In this document: positions 10,613 to 22,310 of the stretch, piece by piece
Layout of the letters: the number at the start of each line of letters is the position of its first letter
Numbering within the stretch: position 1 is the first letter of the stretch
Assembly (NCBI GenBank): GCA_936450465.1
Contig: OW388299.1
Location: 36,467,548 to 36,531,547 of the forward strand
DNA length: 64,000 nucleotides
Source of the DNA: Gibbula magus
Lineage: Eukaryota > Mollusca > Gastropoda > Trochida > Trochidae
Direction of reading: 5' to 3'
Program-made: the position numbers and the translations under genes
Notes under the pieces: model-generated
The model's database searches: none
The model's input: the letters and a program-made list of their open reading frames with translations, nothing else
Told to the model about the DNA's origin: nothing

Positions 10613-12640
10613 TATGTATGTGTGTACATGTTTATGAGAATTGGCCAACAGGGGAAGAACACTTAGAATTGTGTGTATGTCTTTTGAAGCAGAAACGTAA
10701 CTGATATTATCTAGCAGATGTTACGAGCTCGTTTCATTCAAACATATTTTATTATATGATTAACTATGCTCATCAGCTCTTTATGATATACTTCAAAACA
10801 CCGAGTGTGATCATGTTTCGCGTATAGACGCCATAACTTTTATGATAACAGTTTATTACCTCTGACACCTACTGGTTAACAATGGAGCTTCATAAACATC
10901 CACCCCCTTTCTAAATATTCACATCTTAAACGTATTGTTGATGATGGGTTTTATTCAAGAAAATAAAAATAAGAATTTAATTTAGTTCATGTCATGCATT
11001 AAAATTAGCCGGACATGAGTAGGCTCTCGATTCAGAATATTTTAATAAAATTCATAGCTTCTTTGATGGGCATTTTAGTAGTTTGAAGTTGTTCGAATGA
11101 AATCATTAAATTTATGCTAAACCTTTTTTTCTTTTTTAAAAAAAAGTTTTTATTCTTTAAAGATGACGGTTGACTCTTTTATACCCCGCTTGTGAAGAAA
11201 ATATTTTTTTTAATGTTGTTAAATTTTGAAGGAAAACAATGGCCCAGTTATTCGAACTCGTCCTTGCAACACCCACTCAAGAAACGTCATTTTGGAAACT
11301 GTTAACAATACCTTAAAAATGTTTTGTTTATTTGTTTGTGTACAACACCCAGTAATTTATACGTTTGCCTTTTGACAGCCCCCTTTGTTAAACTGACAGC
11401 CCCCGAACAAGCTCCAAGGCATCTGCTATCTTCAGAGTATCTTACTTCTTCACAGTAAAAACGTCAGTCGGGCCGCTGGAAATACTTTGAAGACTCTTGT
11501 CTTACACTGTGTCGAGGTGATTTACTGAAATTGGCTTTTTCCTGGTGCGTTCAAAACAATTACATTGAATACAAAACAAGCCTCTAAATGCCACAGACCA
11601 AAATCCACATACGTAACAATAACGACGGAATGTTCCACTCCCCAAATGATAAACATATTATCTAGGATTTCGTTGTATCTTATAAATTCATTGAATATCA
11701 CTTCCCAAGATCATTATAACTTAAGTTGAACTACCAATTTGAAGTATACTATTCCCATGAATTGTTGCGTCATAATGTTTCATATTTCTTCATTAAAACT
11801 TCCTAACCATTCTCTTGAAGACTTTATGTAAAGCAATGCTCATGGATACCTGGACAAGGATTAGTGTAATGTATTTGAACGCAAAATGATTTGTTGAAAA
11901 ATAAAAGTTTCCAATATGTTGCTGGCTGGTCTCCGTTAAGTAATGAATGAGGTACATCGCGATCTTAACGTCAAACTTGGTTGTGGTATTTTACGTTTAT
12001 TGTATAAAATAAGGTATCGTACAGCCATCTTCTCAAAATGTTCTTAACTTGCTTAACAAATTCTGTTTGTATAATCAATTAGTCATATCTATTGATGAAA
12101 ACGTAAAACTTGATCTGGAGACATGGTTTAATTTTGGACAACTGACTTTAACTGTCCACCCAGCAGTTTAACTGGGAGCCTGGTTGGTCTTGGATCCTGG
12201 ATAATTAATGAATAATAATATCAATTATGGCATTATCTAGCATATTTAATGAAAACTGGGGTTTACACTCCGCCGAGAGTTGAGAAGATATATGTAAGTT
12301 GTAGATATAAAAGTATTTGTATATCCTTACACATGAGTCATCTATTAAGCAAGTCCTGTGATCCTTAAATTATCAATAGTTATCAACCTCCCAGCCATAT
12401 AACGACCTTTCTAAACCGTATCACCCGGTACGGGGGACTTACAACCTTGTAATTCCCTCCAAGGAGGTTTACACCGACAGTTGTAAACACTGTTAGAAGG
12501 AATTATAATGATTGTAAACCCTGATATATCTGTTAAGATGACGGCTTGAAAGTAAATGTCGAAGAAACTAACTTAGACTAATTTTGAAAAATTTCATAAG
12601 TTTACGACAGAATATGTACAGCAAATGTTTTGCAGAAAGT
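10613..12640. other. AT-rich stretch, no gene seen
   Basis: Two kilobases with only short chance frames, homopolymer tracts near 11120-11160 and no recognised repeat. Confidence 0.55.
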
Positions 12641-12710
12641 GCGTCTCGAACCCGTATCCACCATCACTTGTATAGTTAATGAGTCAACGCCTTAGACTAC
12701 TGCGCTAAGG
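12641..12710 (-). mobile_element. tRNA-derived SINE head (minus strand)
   Basis: On the minus strand an A box, TAGCGCAGTAGTCTAAGGCG (12689-12708), is followed by GGTTCGAGACGC (12641-12652) as B box. The D-arm word resembles Leu/Ser-type tRNAs. The T stem does not pair well, so this is a pseudogene or SINE head and not a working tRNA. Confidence 0.55.
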
Positions 12711-12877
12711 GGGACAGACGAGAAACAACGGTACAAAAGAAACTCATATAGTGCGGCTGTTAACAGGCTGACATCACCGAGGGATCCTCAATATTACGCC
12801 AGGGATACGCAAGATCCTCAATATAACGCGATAACAAGTAAAAAGCCTGTTTACACTTAAAAACGGTTGATAATACA

Positions 12878-13059
12878 GATAACCCATTCTACCTCGGATA
12901 TGGTAAGGTTGTAGACCCTGATAGTCAGGAAAAACCCTCGGATGCTTCGCATCCTGGGGTTTTTCCTTCCTATCAGGTTCTACAACCTTCGCATCCTCGG
13001 GTTTTTCCTTCCTATCAGGGTCTACAACCTTACCATATCCTCGGTACCATGGGTTATCC
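12878..13059. repeat. Fold-back element with CCTCGG ends
   Basis: A long imperfect palindrome. GATAACCCATTCTACCTCGG and ATATGGTAAGGTTGTAGACC on the left are mirrored by GGTCTACAACCTTACCATAT and CCTCGGTACCATGGGTTATC on the right. The inner GGATGCTTCGCATCC hairpin and a second partial copy of the right half show expansion of one arm. The ATCCTCGGT..CCATGG words link it loosely to the 199-bp element at 54929-55127. Confidence 0.75.
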
Positions 13060-13501
13060 TTATACTATAATCTTGAAGCCCAAAATCTAAAGCCATTCGT
13101 TCGGCATTCGTTATTGTTATTGGCTTATTATCGAGCAATAATGGGTCAATCTCCAGATTCCCCGGAGAAACCGAGGATGATCTACTACTTGTTATCATCC
13201 AATGTCTTCACTTTTTTGCGTTCCACCTGTACATTCCCTCCATTTCTTAAACATTATCTTCCTCGACACCTTTCGTTTTCTTTCCTGTTTACCCCTGCTG
13301 TTTTATGTTTAAATATATATATACTTTTTGAGCTTTTCGATAACGTCTTTTTTATCTCAATTCTGACATTATGTTTAAATATTCTCGTTTTTCCTCCAAT
13401 TTCAACTTAAGAGGTAGATGTCTCGGCATTGGCCTCATTTTAGATTCAAGATGCTCTTTCCGTGCATTTCCCATCGTAATAAAAACTGACTGTGATTTTA
13501 A

Positions 13502-13703
13502 AGGGACAGTAGCACTTTTATTTTCGCTCAAATAAGTCGATGAAATGTATTTGAAAAATAACGTCATCAAATGTAAAACACTGTTCTCTCTTCGGAAAGT
13601 CAAGTTTAAAAATGATTGTACATGGTTGGGTAAAGCCTTGGGAATCATTATCAATGGGAAAATTTTTAAAAATAAATTTTTTAAAAAACTAGCTACTGCC
13701 CCT
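13502..13703 (-). mobile_element. TTAA-flanked MITE, internally deleted, inverted (202 bp)
   Basis: Ends AGGGACAGTAGCACTTTTA and TAGCTACTGCCCCT lie between TTAA tetranucleotides (13498-13501, 13704-13707). The interior retains the CTCAAATAAGTCGATGAAAT half of the family in reverse orientation but lacks the GGCGGCCATTTTATTG part. The 140-codon minus frame at 13352-13774 merely crosses this element. Confidence 0.8.
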
Positions 13704-13980
13704 TTAACATCATGAAATACATAACCATTTGATGTGATTGGTGTTATTTCAAGAAAAGTATTATGTCTCAACAAAGAATACTATGTGATGTATTTTTTTA
13801 TTGCATTGTGAATGTTTTAACACCAATTTTTAACTGAGGGAAATATTATGCAAACAGATGTAAGAATATCACAATCGTCCATAGTGTAGTCACTATAGAG
13901 ATGTATTAAAAATGGCAACGTGTTGAAGAAAAGCACGTCACATAAAGGATAAAGGATATTAAATATTTAGAGGATATTTG

Positions 13981-14121
13981 GCTTTTCTGGACTAATACCA
14001 TGTTTATCTCATCGAGTGAGGTAGAAAGGTTATATTTTCACGAGTGGCGCAGCCACGAATGAAAATATATTACTTTTCTACCTCGCGAGATGAGATAAAC
14101 ATGGTATTTGTCAAGAAAAGA
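13981..14121. repeat. Fold-back element
   Basis: The left half contains ACCATGTTTATCTCATCGAG and TGAGGTAGAAAGG; the right half contains CTTTTCTACCTCGCGAGATG and AGATAAACATGGTAT. Loop words TGGCGCAGCCACG pair at the tip. The palindromic non-autonomous element lacks coding content. Confidence 0.75.
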
Positions 14122-14227
14122 CATATTTTCTATTTATTATATGACCAAATCTTTGCATATTCACCGAAATAGACTTGCATTTACGTTAAGTCGGATCCAG
14201 AATGAGCCTGTCGCCTAAGCAACAACG

Positions 14228-14275
14228 TGACGTCATGAACGTGTCATGACGTCGGAGCATTGTTTTATGACGTCA
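14228..14275. promoter_or_regulatory. Cluster of CRE-like TGACGTCA palindromes
   Basis: Full 8-bp palindromes at 14228-14235 and 14268-14275, with a near match between them. The same octamer recurs at 51811, 54555 and 54576. This is the CREB/ATF binding consensus, but no promoter or transcript start is visible, and here the words may simply belong to repeat elements. Confidence 0.25.
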
Positions 14276-15009
14276 GGTCATTGTTATATCAGTCACTAGT
14301 GACCAAAGTTCAGTCTAAAAAAGTAATATTATTTAAACAAAACAATCAAGTCTCAGCAAAATATCAATATTTTTAAAACCTTAAATTTCAGTCGTATCAA
14401 AATCAATATTCTCCCATTAGCAGTTTAATTAATCTAAACAATAATGTTACTTTTGAAACATAATTGTTTTGTTCAACAATATTCAACTTGGACAATCGTG
14501 AAATTATTATCAGAGTGCATTCAGTCAAATCAAAAGTATTTTTTATTCCACCATAAACTTTCATTTCTGAAAAACGTGACATTATGGCAACATAAAAGTA
14601 ACCTTTTAAGCATAAAATGTCTATCTCAAAAAACAATTTTCCCAAACAACACCATCGTCATTTATTATGTCATGAATATAGACACTTGCGTAAATCATAT
14701 ACGATATTCTCCTTTCATCTTATAAACTTAAAGTCAATATTGTCAGAGGTCTGTCAACACTGGAGTCTTGTAGCTAGTAAACACACTGTACTTTGTTAAA
14801 CTGTTCCATATTTAAGTAGTCGAAGGTCAGTACTGCATAAGTTGGGGCACACGTGGTTATCATAAACTTGTGATATTAATAATAACCATGTAGATTTAGA
14901 ATTTTGTAGTAGTTTATGTTTAGTCAAAGGATGTTTGAAACATTGTTTATATCAAACGCTTTGTTCTTAAATGAAATGTATAAAGATGAAGCAAGAAGTG
15001 TTTAAGAAT
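14276..15009. other. No supported gene
   Basis: AT-rich sequence with overlapping short frames on both strands (60-93 codons at 14403-14799). None has a recognisable motif. Confidence 0.5.
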
Positions 15010-15235
15010 CATCATCTTTATAGTGAACATTAAAATCATCATCTTCATTGTGAAAATGAACATCATCATCTTCATTGTGAACATGAAACCCACCATCTTT
15101 ATTGTGAACATGAAAACCATCTTCATTGTGAACATGAAAAATCATCTATTTTGTGAACATTAAAATCATCATTTTTATTGTGAACAGAAAAATCGTGTAC
15201 TTCATGATCATGAACATAAATATCGTCATCATGCC
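15010..15235. repeat. ~27-bp tandem repeat
   Basis: About eight diverged copies of CATCATCTTCATTGTGAACA-type units at roughly 27-bp spacing. On the minus strand this reads as Met/Phe/Lys-rich repeats (FMFTMKM), which is repeat translation and not evidence for a gene. Confidence 0.8.
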
Positions 15236-15433
15236 TTTGTCACAACATTGTTTAATTTGCATAATAAACACTTGTGTCCTGGATCCTACATTCCTTATAA
15301 AACATCAAGGATTTCATGAACTTGTATGTAATATGGTTCACTGATTTGTATCGTTTTTAATTTTGAAAATGCTTGTACTTATGATTATGACGATGTTTTG
15401 TCTGCAAGTTCATTATTTGTATCTGTATTTCAG

Positions 15434-15572
15434 GTTCCACGCAGAAAACGAAAGCAACTCATCGAAGAAACTTCGATTTGAGAACACCATTGTTGACCAG
15501 AGATTAAGAGAAGAAAGATATACAAATACACCATGCTCTATTACCTACAGACAACGCAACTATGTACCATGA
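15434..15572 (+). CDS. Possible isolated 3' terminal exon
   Basis: A polypyrimidine-like tract ending TATTTCAG (15426-15433) could be a splice acceptor. It is followed by 45 open codons ending at TGA (15570-15572). The peptide (begins FHAENESNSSKKLRFEN) is charged and better balanced than the surrounding chance frames. I do not recognise it, no upstream exon was found, and the 36-bp array starts 14 bp downstream. Weak candidate only. Confidence 0.2.
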
Positions 15573-15585
15573 GGGAGGATATGGA

Positions 15586-16920
15586 AGTTAAGGATGTGGT
15601 AACTTCATGATGCTTCATTAAGGCTGATGATGGGGTAACTTCATGATGCTTCATTACGGTCGATGTTGTGGTAACTTCATGATGTCCAATAAAGGTTAAT
15701 AATATGGTAACTTCATGATGCTTCATTAAAGGGGCTGTAGCACGTTTTTTTGCAAAATTTATTTTTTCAAATTTCCCACTTATAATGATAGTTTATGTCA
15801 TTCAAATTAACTTTAAACGGTAAAACATCTTATTAGACAAACCAATTATCCGTAGTGGTAATAACGATGTTGCGTATAAAGCAAAAATTGCATGGCGGCA
15901 ATTTTATTGTGAACACAATTTATTATTTTGAATTACAAAAACGATTCCCATAGCTTTACCGAACCGAACATTTTGTAACTTGATTTTTCCGAAGATGGAA
16001 GGGTGTTTTACTGTTGGTGACATTATTTTACAAATACATTTCATCGACTTATTTGAGTGAAAAAACGTGCTACTGCCCCTTTAAGGTCGATGATATGGTA
16101 ACTTCATGATGCTCCCTTAAGGTTGTTGATTGGTAATTTTATGATGCTTCACTAAGGTTGATAATGTGGTAACTTCTTGATGCTTCATAAAGACTAATGA
16201 CGTGGTTGATGATATTTTAATTGAATGATGTTGCATGGATGCGGATGATATGGTAACTTCATGATATTCTGTGAAGGTTGATGATGTAACTGCATTATGC
16301 TTCATGAAAGTTTAGGATGTGGTAACTCCATAATGCTCCATGAAGGTTGACGATGTGGTTACGTCGTGATGCTTCATGGAGGTTGATGATGTGGTAACTT
16401 TGTGATGCTTCATGGAGGTTGACGATGTTGTAACTTTGTGATGCATCAGGGAGGTTGGCGATGTTGTAACTTCATTATGCTACATGAAGGTTGATGATGT
16501 TGTAACTTCGTGATGATTCATGAAGGTTGACGATGTGTTCACTTCGTGATGCTTCATGGAGGCTGATGCTTCATGAAGGTTAACGATGTGGTAACTTCAT
16601 GATGCTTCATGGAGGTTGATGACTTGGTAACTTCATGATGCTTCATGGAGGATGATGACGTGGTGACTTCATGATGCTTCATGGAGGTTGATGACGTGGT
16701 GACTTCATGATGCTTCATGGAGGATGATGACGTGGTGACTTCGTGATGCTTCATGGAGGTTGATGACTTGGTAACTTCATGATGCTTCATGGAGGATGAT
16801 GACTTGGTAACTTCATGATGCTTCATGGAGGTTGATAACGTGGTGATTTCATTGAGCACCATCACGATTGATGATGCGGTAACTTCATGATGATCCATCA
16901 AGATTCATTATGTCAACGAT
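15586..16920 (-). repeat. 36-bp minisatellite with 72-bp dimer, split by a MITE
   Basis: Units of GGTTGATGACGTGGTAACTT plus CATGATGCTTCATGGA run through 15586-15729 and 16081-16920. Between 16600 and 16830 alternate units differ (GAGGTTG versus GAGGATG), giving a 72-bp dimer. The minus strand is open (12-residue period, MKHHEVTxSSxS; 16554-16901) because 36 is divisible by three. The TTAA-flanked MITE at 15730-16080 sits inside the array. Confidence 0.92.
15730..16080 (+). mobile_element. TTAA-flanked MITE inserted in the 36-bp array (351 bp)
   Basis: Ends AGGGGCTGTAGCACGTTTTT and AAAAACGTGCTACTGCCCCT lie between TTAA (15726-15729) and TTAA (16081-16084). Neighbouring array units carry the empty site TTCATTAAGG (about 15616), so the single pre-insertion TTAA can be read directly. 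The interior matches the copies at 5642 and 18092. Confidence 0.9.
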
Positions 16921-18087
16921 TAGTAATTTCACAACTGATTAACTTTAAAGTGAAGTAAGTTAAGTTGTTTGTTACTTGTTACTTGTTTAAAACTTGCGTG
17001 CCATTTTAAACACATATAATCATAACAAACAGTATGAATAAGAGAATGTTATGCAAATAATTTCATTAACCATTTTCTTCCACGACATGTAGTGAAGTAG
17101 TTTTTTATCTCCTGTATGCGACGTTTTTTATACGAATTCTTTTCAAATTCTAAAATAAATTCAAGAATCTGTGTCTGATATGTCTCACTAGTAGAACGAG
17201 GCAGTTGTCTTCCATAAATACTTGACCATATTGACTTCCAATTTCGATAATGTCTCTTAAAGGAGTAGTGACTTTAAGAACACCAAAAGTAGGAGATATA
17301 ATTTGGTCTCGAAATTTTGAATTGCCTGAAGGAAAATGCAACATTTCTTCAGTAAAAGAAAATGGAACCTAGTGTTTTTTTCTTACAGCCATATGTCAAG
17401 CCTGGTATATGCGAGTCGGCTTAATGGTTTGATTGACGTTTAACAATGACCTTGCAGTCAGACGTTCAAGCTGACCTTACGGTGACCTGTTTGTTTGTAG
17501 GCTGCAAATCATACACAGTTATTTGTAGTCTCCGGACCCCTGGCTTTCAGCGTCGACTTTGTTATGATTTACATTAAGAATCAAGTTCGTTACACGCTTG
17601 ACTGGTTCCGTTAATTGCCTACAGATGCCCTGAAATGATTCCTTGCCTCTAAACAGAGTGTCGACCTACTGGGCACGAGTGAGAAAACTACACTTTCACA
17701 TGTGTCATATTTTGAAACATTTATCGTTCGTCGAGAAGATGTGATGTTGATCAATTTTATGTACAAATGTCTCTTTGTTTGAACTGTTGTAACTTATTTT
17801 CGTTTGTCTTTCTCTGTTTGTCTATCTGTGTTTTAAAGGCTCGTGATGCAAGGCTACGTTATTTAAATCTACCAGAAATAAAAAATCTTATAATTTGAAT
17901 GTTGATTTCACAAATTGTGCATACTAATAATTGTCAACGTGTTTCAGTACTTCTTAATTTGCATTTGTTTACACCTATCCGATTGTTGTATCGCTCCGTT
18001 ATTATTTTTATATTGAATTTGTTCATTTGAAAAATGTAAATTTCACCATACAAGTAAATCAGTAAATAAAGATGTTTGATAATGATG
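16921..18087. other. No gene recognised
   Basis: Ordinary AT-rich sequence. The 64-codon minus frame at 17150-17344 has no recognisable domain and no neighbours supporting it. Confidence 0.5.
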
Positions 18088-18091
18088 TTAA

Positions 18092-18447
18092 AGGGGCAGT
18101 AGCACGTTTTTTGCAAAATTTATTTTTTCAAATTTCCCATTTATAATGATAGTAAATGTCATTTAAATTAATTTTAGAGGGCAAACCATCTTATTATACA
18201 AACCAATTATCCATAATGGTAAAAAAAACGGTGTTGCGTATACAGCAGAAATTGCATGGCGGCCATTTTATTGTGAACACAATTTTTTTTTTTGTATTTA
18301 AAAAACGATTCCATGGCTTTATCGAATTGTGTACACTCATTTTTAACTTTATTTTCCGAAGAAAGAAGGGTGTTTTACTATTGGTGAAATTATTTTTCAA
18401 ATACATTTCATCAACTTATTTGGGCGGAAAAACATGCTACTGTAGCT
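18092..18447 (+). mobile_element. TTAA-flanked MITE (356 bp)
   Basis: Begins AGGGGCAGTAGCACGTTTTT and ends ATGCTACTGTAGCT between TTAA (18088-18091) and TTAA (18448-18451). It contains the same internal markers as the other full copies. The right end has drifted (GTAGCT for GCCCCT). Confidence 0.88.
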
Positions 18448-20164
18448 TTAAGTACAATGTCTCCATTCCTTCAACGGCTAGATTATGTTTTAGAAATGGA
18501 GAGTATCAAGGACATTTATAACTCGTTTCATTTTACGTGTGCTTCTTTGTCTTGTCTTTTATTCACGGCAGCATTCGAGTACATACTATTTGATGTTACA
18601 TACTGGACTCGTTTTAATAAGCTCAACTGTAGGCATATTACGTTCATGTTGATATACTCTTATTTATTCACAGTTTCTTTTATACAAAATGTTCATACTT
18701 GTATACTACCCTTTTATGACCATTTACTGTGGCACGAACCCCTAATAACGATATACTCGCATACTTTGATCATTAACACATTTAAATGGTTTTCATTGTT
18801 TAACCATGTCAATATGTTTGAAATGTCTTCCTAGAGAGTAACGATGAGTCACTGCCATAAACCATAACCTATGTTCTCTTCTACTGTATATGTGACTATT
18901 GTATATACTTGACCACTGTGACGTCATCCATACCCTGGTCACGAGGCGGGGCACAGTTAGAGTCGTGTACCTCTAACTATTGTCTCTCTGATAATGTCCG
19001 AGCGAATGGTCATACTGGTCAAGATCCACGTTCCCAGGTTGCATGTAACCACCGTTATGTATTTTACAGAAAATAATTTCCTTGTCTTCACCCAAACCGT
19101 AGCTGTCTGCTATGTTGCTACGAATCTCCGACAGTAACAGAAGCTGTTGCATGACGCCATTATATGACACATGCCATGAACGGTGTTCAAACATATTTCG
19201 ACTTCATTTTGTACATATTTATTTTCGCACTCATATTTACTATAACCCACTCGTGTTAAAGCCTTACGTTTTACATTTGTATAAATTTCAGTCTAGAAAA
19301 AGTATTTTCATTTTGACAATTTATTTTACAAGGTACCGACCTTACCGATCTTACAAGCCCAAAATAAATATATGTAGGTTTTGATGTAGAGGTAAGAGAA
19401 ATAAAATTTAAAGTCTGATGTACCCAAAATTTTAAGCGGTATACCTCGCTTTTTGGTTGCAGGAAATTCTAATGACGCTTTTGTTCCAAAATCCAAAATC
19501 CAAAATCTATTTCTGGACAAAATTTATTCGATTGGTTTTGTATTAACGTTGTGTCAATAACAGCTACAATTTTCAAATGAACGGATAGCGTTGATGGGGT
19601 ATGTGAGCCATGCCCACTTTCATATCGCTATATATATTTTTCTTGATATGCATTTTCTCTTGAACAACATTTAACGAAATTGACATCAGTTTTAGTTACG
19701 TACAACTTCACTAGTATCGGTTATGTATAACTGTAGATTATCCAAGACATAATATCATACTTTGTGTCTTCAAGCTGAACTCGTCACATGTGAGACATGA
19801 TTCAAGAAATGTTGTCAATATAATATGGTTATGTTATGATATCATGTCATATTTGATTTTCATGAACTTCATGCAATCAATGCTTTGTACTTCAATCTAT
19901 TTTCATACTAGATCGGCAGTGAGCGATTGTTTTGAATGTGTTCATGTATTCATATAAGATCATTAGTGGTAGATCTCTTGTTCAAGTTGTTTTGTATTTA
20001 ATGACCGATGACCCAAATGTCATTTTTCTATTGCTAAATTGTTTATATAACATTTGTTTATTTAAGAGAGAGTGGATCAACTTTGTCCTCACATTGTTAT
20101 AACTCTTGTTTGTTTTGATGCAATCTGTTTATTGCGACACACAACTGAGAAGCAATAAACTGTT
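18448..20164. other. No gene recognised
   Basis: Contains a 125-codon plus frame (18457-18834), hydrophobic as expected for T-rich DNA, and other short frames. There is no domain, no codon pattern and no conserved neighbour. Confidence 0.45.
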
Positions 20165-20378
20165 CTATGATCTGTCAGATGTTGGCTTTATTATTCTGAA
20201 GAACCCGTCAACTTATAAGTCTACGAAGCAGGACGAGTACAGGACTGTAGCATAGTTTCTAATGGCAATGAAGTGATCTCAGTTTCCGAAAGATATCATG
20301 AACGGTTTTCGAGTTCTGCTCCGGAAACGAAATGAATACGTACGGACGGACAGACATACAGACAGGGCGACGACTATA
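20165..20378. mobile_element. Degenerate element tail with GGACGGACAGAC run
   Basis: The segment ends ATACGTACGGACGGACAGAC..CAGACAGGGCGACGACTATA after a CTCCGGAAACGAAATG phrase. I associate this tail style with invertebrate non-autonomous elements. Its left border is not visible. Confidence 0.3.
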
Positions 20379-20490
20379 AGTTAAGGTTAAACACCCTCAC
20401 AAGGTAGTTATTGAAATCAACTCTGCGAGGGCTTTGCCCGAGCAGGGTTTATTTCAATAACTACCGTAGTGAGGGTGGTTAAACGACTTA
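20379..20490. repeat. Fold-back element
   Basis: AACACCCTCACAAGGTAGTT and ATTGAAAT on the left mirror ATTTCAATAACTACCGTAGT and GAGGGTGGTTAAA on the right, with a GAGGGCTTTGCCCG loop region. Confidence 0.75.
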
Positions 20491-20731
20491 CACCACGTGG
20501 TCATACTTATTTATTACGCATGGAGCTTATTAGGTGTGATGAAAAATATCTACAAAAGTAGTTTCATTTTTTCTTATTAAATAACCTGCCCTAGGTCAGT
20601 TATTTTTCCCCGTCCCGCCATGCAGTACATCGATCTAAACGCAACACTCAGCGAACACGTGGTATCAACGTGCGGACGCGCACGGGATTCTCGCGCACAA
20701 TTGTCAACACATTGTACTGAGTAGTGGCAAA

Positions 20732-21841
20732 ATGCATTCCGATTCAGACGAAGATATAGTGAGGTCGTCGCAGAACTGGAGCTAAAGAAAATGGAAATTC
20801 GAAAGGACGACGATAATCCACGTTTTCATTATTCTTATTTAGATGTATGACAGAGTGGCATATGATAATATGCTATTCTAGAAAATACTCTGAAGAAGAC
20901 AACGGGGCTCGGACAATGAAAAATTAAAAGGTGAGCACCACTGCAGTATTGAAATGTTTGTGGAGTTCGAATTAATGTTTACTAAACAACGTTTTACAAT
21001 TCGTTATGTTGTACATGTACATGTACATGAAAGCAAGAAAAAGTATTCCCGCTGTAGTGAATGAAATATTGCCATGTGACGCTAACGGCGAAACAACTCT
21101 GTCTTTTTATGTATTTGAAGTGCTTGTTGTTGGTCAAATATTCCAAACCTTATAAATGGTGTAATTTCCAAGTGTTGATTGTTGCCGAAAACTACCATTT
21201 TGATAGTCGACTTTGCATATGTTGACGATATGAAGGCAAACAGTTTTACTTATTTCTGATCGAAAACCGGACTATGTACCGCGATTGACTCACGACACTT
21301 AGTCAAATGTAATTTTGGAATGTTATGTTAAACAGACGACATAATTTGGTTTGATGTTAAAATAGGGCATAAGTAGCGTGCATGTAAATGGGACGAGTAG
21401 TTTCGATTTCTGTAAATGCATAATGATGTTGCTCATTTTCAATTGGAAACTGGTAATATATGATATATTCGGCGATTATGGATGAATATCATATGCAAGT
21501 TATGTGAAACTTATTTGTACTGTAAAAATTGGCGTACATTTCTATCTATTTTTGGCTCATTTCTAACAGTTTAAACGTTTTGGAAAAAGTAAAAATTAGA
21601 TGTTCATAATACATAAATATAATATCAATGTCTAAGTGCACATTTTCATTTTAATTTGGATTTGAATGTTTCAATATTTATTGACTCAATTTTACCTTTT
21701 CCTGCTCTTTTTCAGTTCTGTGAACTTATTCGAAAACATTACGAGGAACGAAGACTCGTCAGTGCTATCTTTGACGGTAAATCTACAGAGTGTAACAAGA
21801 TCGCGGCCAAGTCACATGAAAATGTCAAATCAAACATGTAA
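20732..21841 (+). CDS. Tentative two-exon reading frame
   Basis: The start ATG at 20732 follows a locally CpG-rich stretch (20620-20710). Nine codons (MHSDSDEDI) lead to a possible donor GTGAGG at 20759. A strong acceptor (pyrimidine tract ending TTTTTCAG, 21708-21715) opens a frame in the same phase, starting FCELIRKHYEERRLVSA and reaching TAA at 21839-21841. A second donor (GTAAAT at 21777) could instead continue splicing. The lysine/arginine-rich helix with 'IFDG' loosely recalls Myb/SANT-like DNA-binding modules, but I cannot assign a family. The model is short and unproven. Confidence 0.25.
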
Positions 21842-22015
21842 TTTGAAAACAGTGGTTCACTCCAATTAAATGCTTCAAATATGTGTTGTTTTCTCTTTCC
21901 AAAGTCCATTTTTCCATCGTTTAACTCTTTCATTTATGCCCAGGCGGCACAATGTTATCCAAGGTATGTTGAGAGGCAATGTCCAAGAGCATTGAACATA
22001 CCTTTCAATTGTATT

Positions 22016-22310
22016 TGTTGAGGTAGGTTATTTTGGTTATGCACAAACTGAAGGTAGTTATTTCTAGGTAGTTTTCAAAAGAAAACCAACTGACATTGGG
22101 AATTTTCGAATACTGACTAGAGGCGAAGCCGAGAGGCAATATTCGAAAATTCCCAATGTGTAATTTTCGAGGGAAGATACCAAGTTCGAGGCGAAGCCGA
22201 GAACATACGGTATCTGCCCGAGAGTTTTAAAAAAATGTTTTGGCAAGGATATAACCGCCTTCAAATAACTACCTCGGACGCGCACATAACCAAGAAAACC
22301 TACCTCAACA
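22016..22310. repeat. Fold-back element with GGCGAAGCC hairpins
   Basis: Ends TGTTGAGGTAGGTTATTTTG and AAGAAAACCTACCTCAACA are inverted copies. Two internal AGGCGAAGCCGAG words sit in hairpin context (ATTCGAAAATTCCCAATG and its mirror). No coding content. Confidence 0.75.

Noticed and set aside
13352..13774. 140-codon minus frame
   Set aside because: Runs through an internally deleted TTAA-family MITE and its flanks; no coherent domain.
16554..16901. MKHHEVT repeat protein
   Set aside because: Translation of the 36-bp minisatellite, interrupted elsewhere in the array by stops and by a MITE.
18457..18834. 125-codon hydrophobic frame, possible membrane protein
   Set aside because: Hydrophobicity follows from T-rich DNA; no signal peptide pattern, family motif or conserved copy; starts inside or beside a MITE edge.
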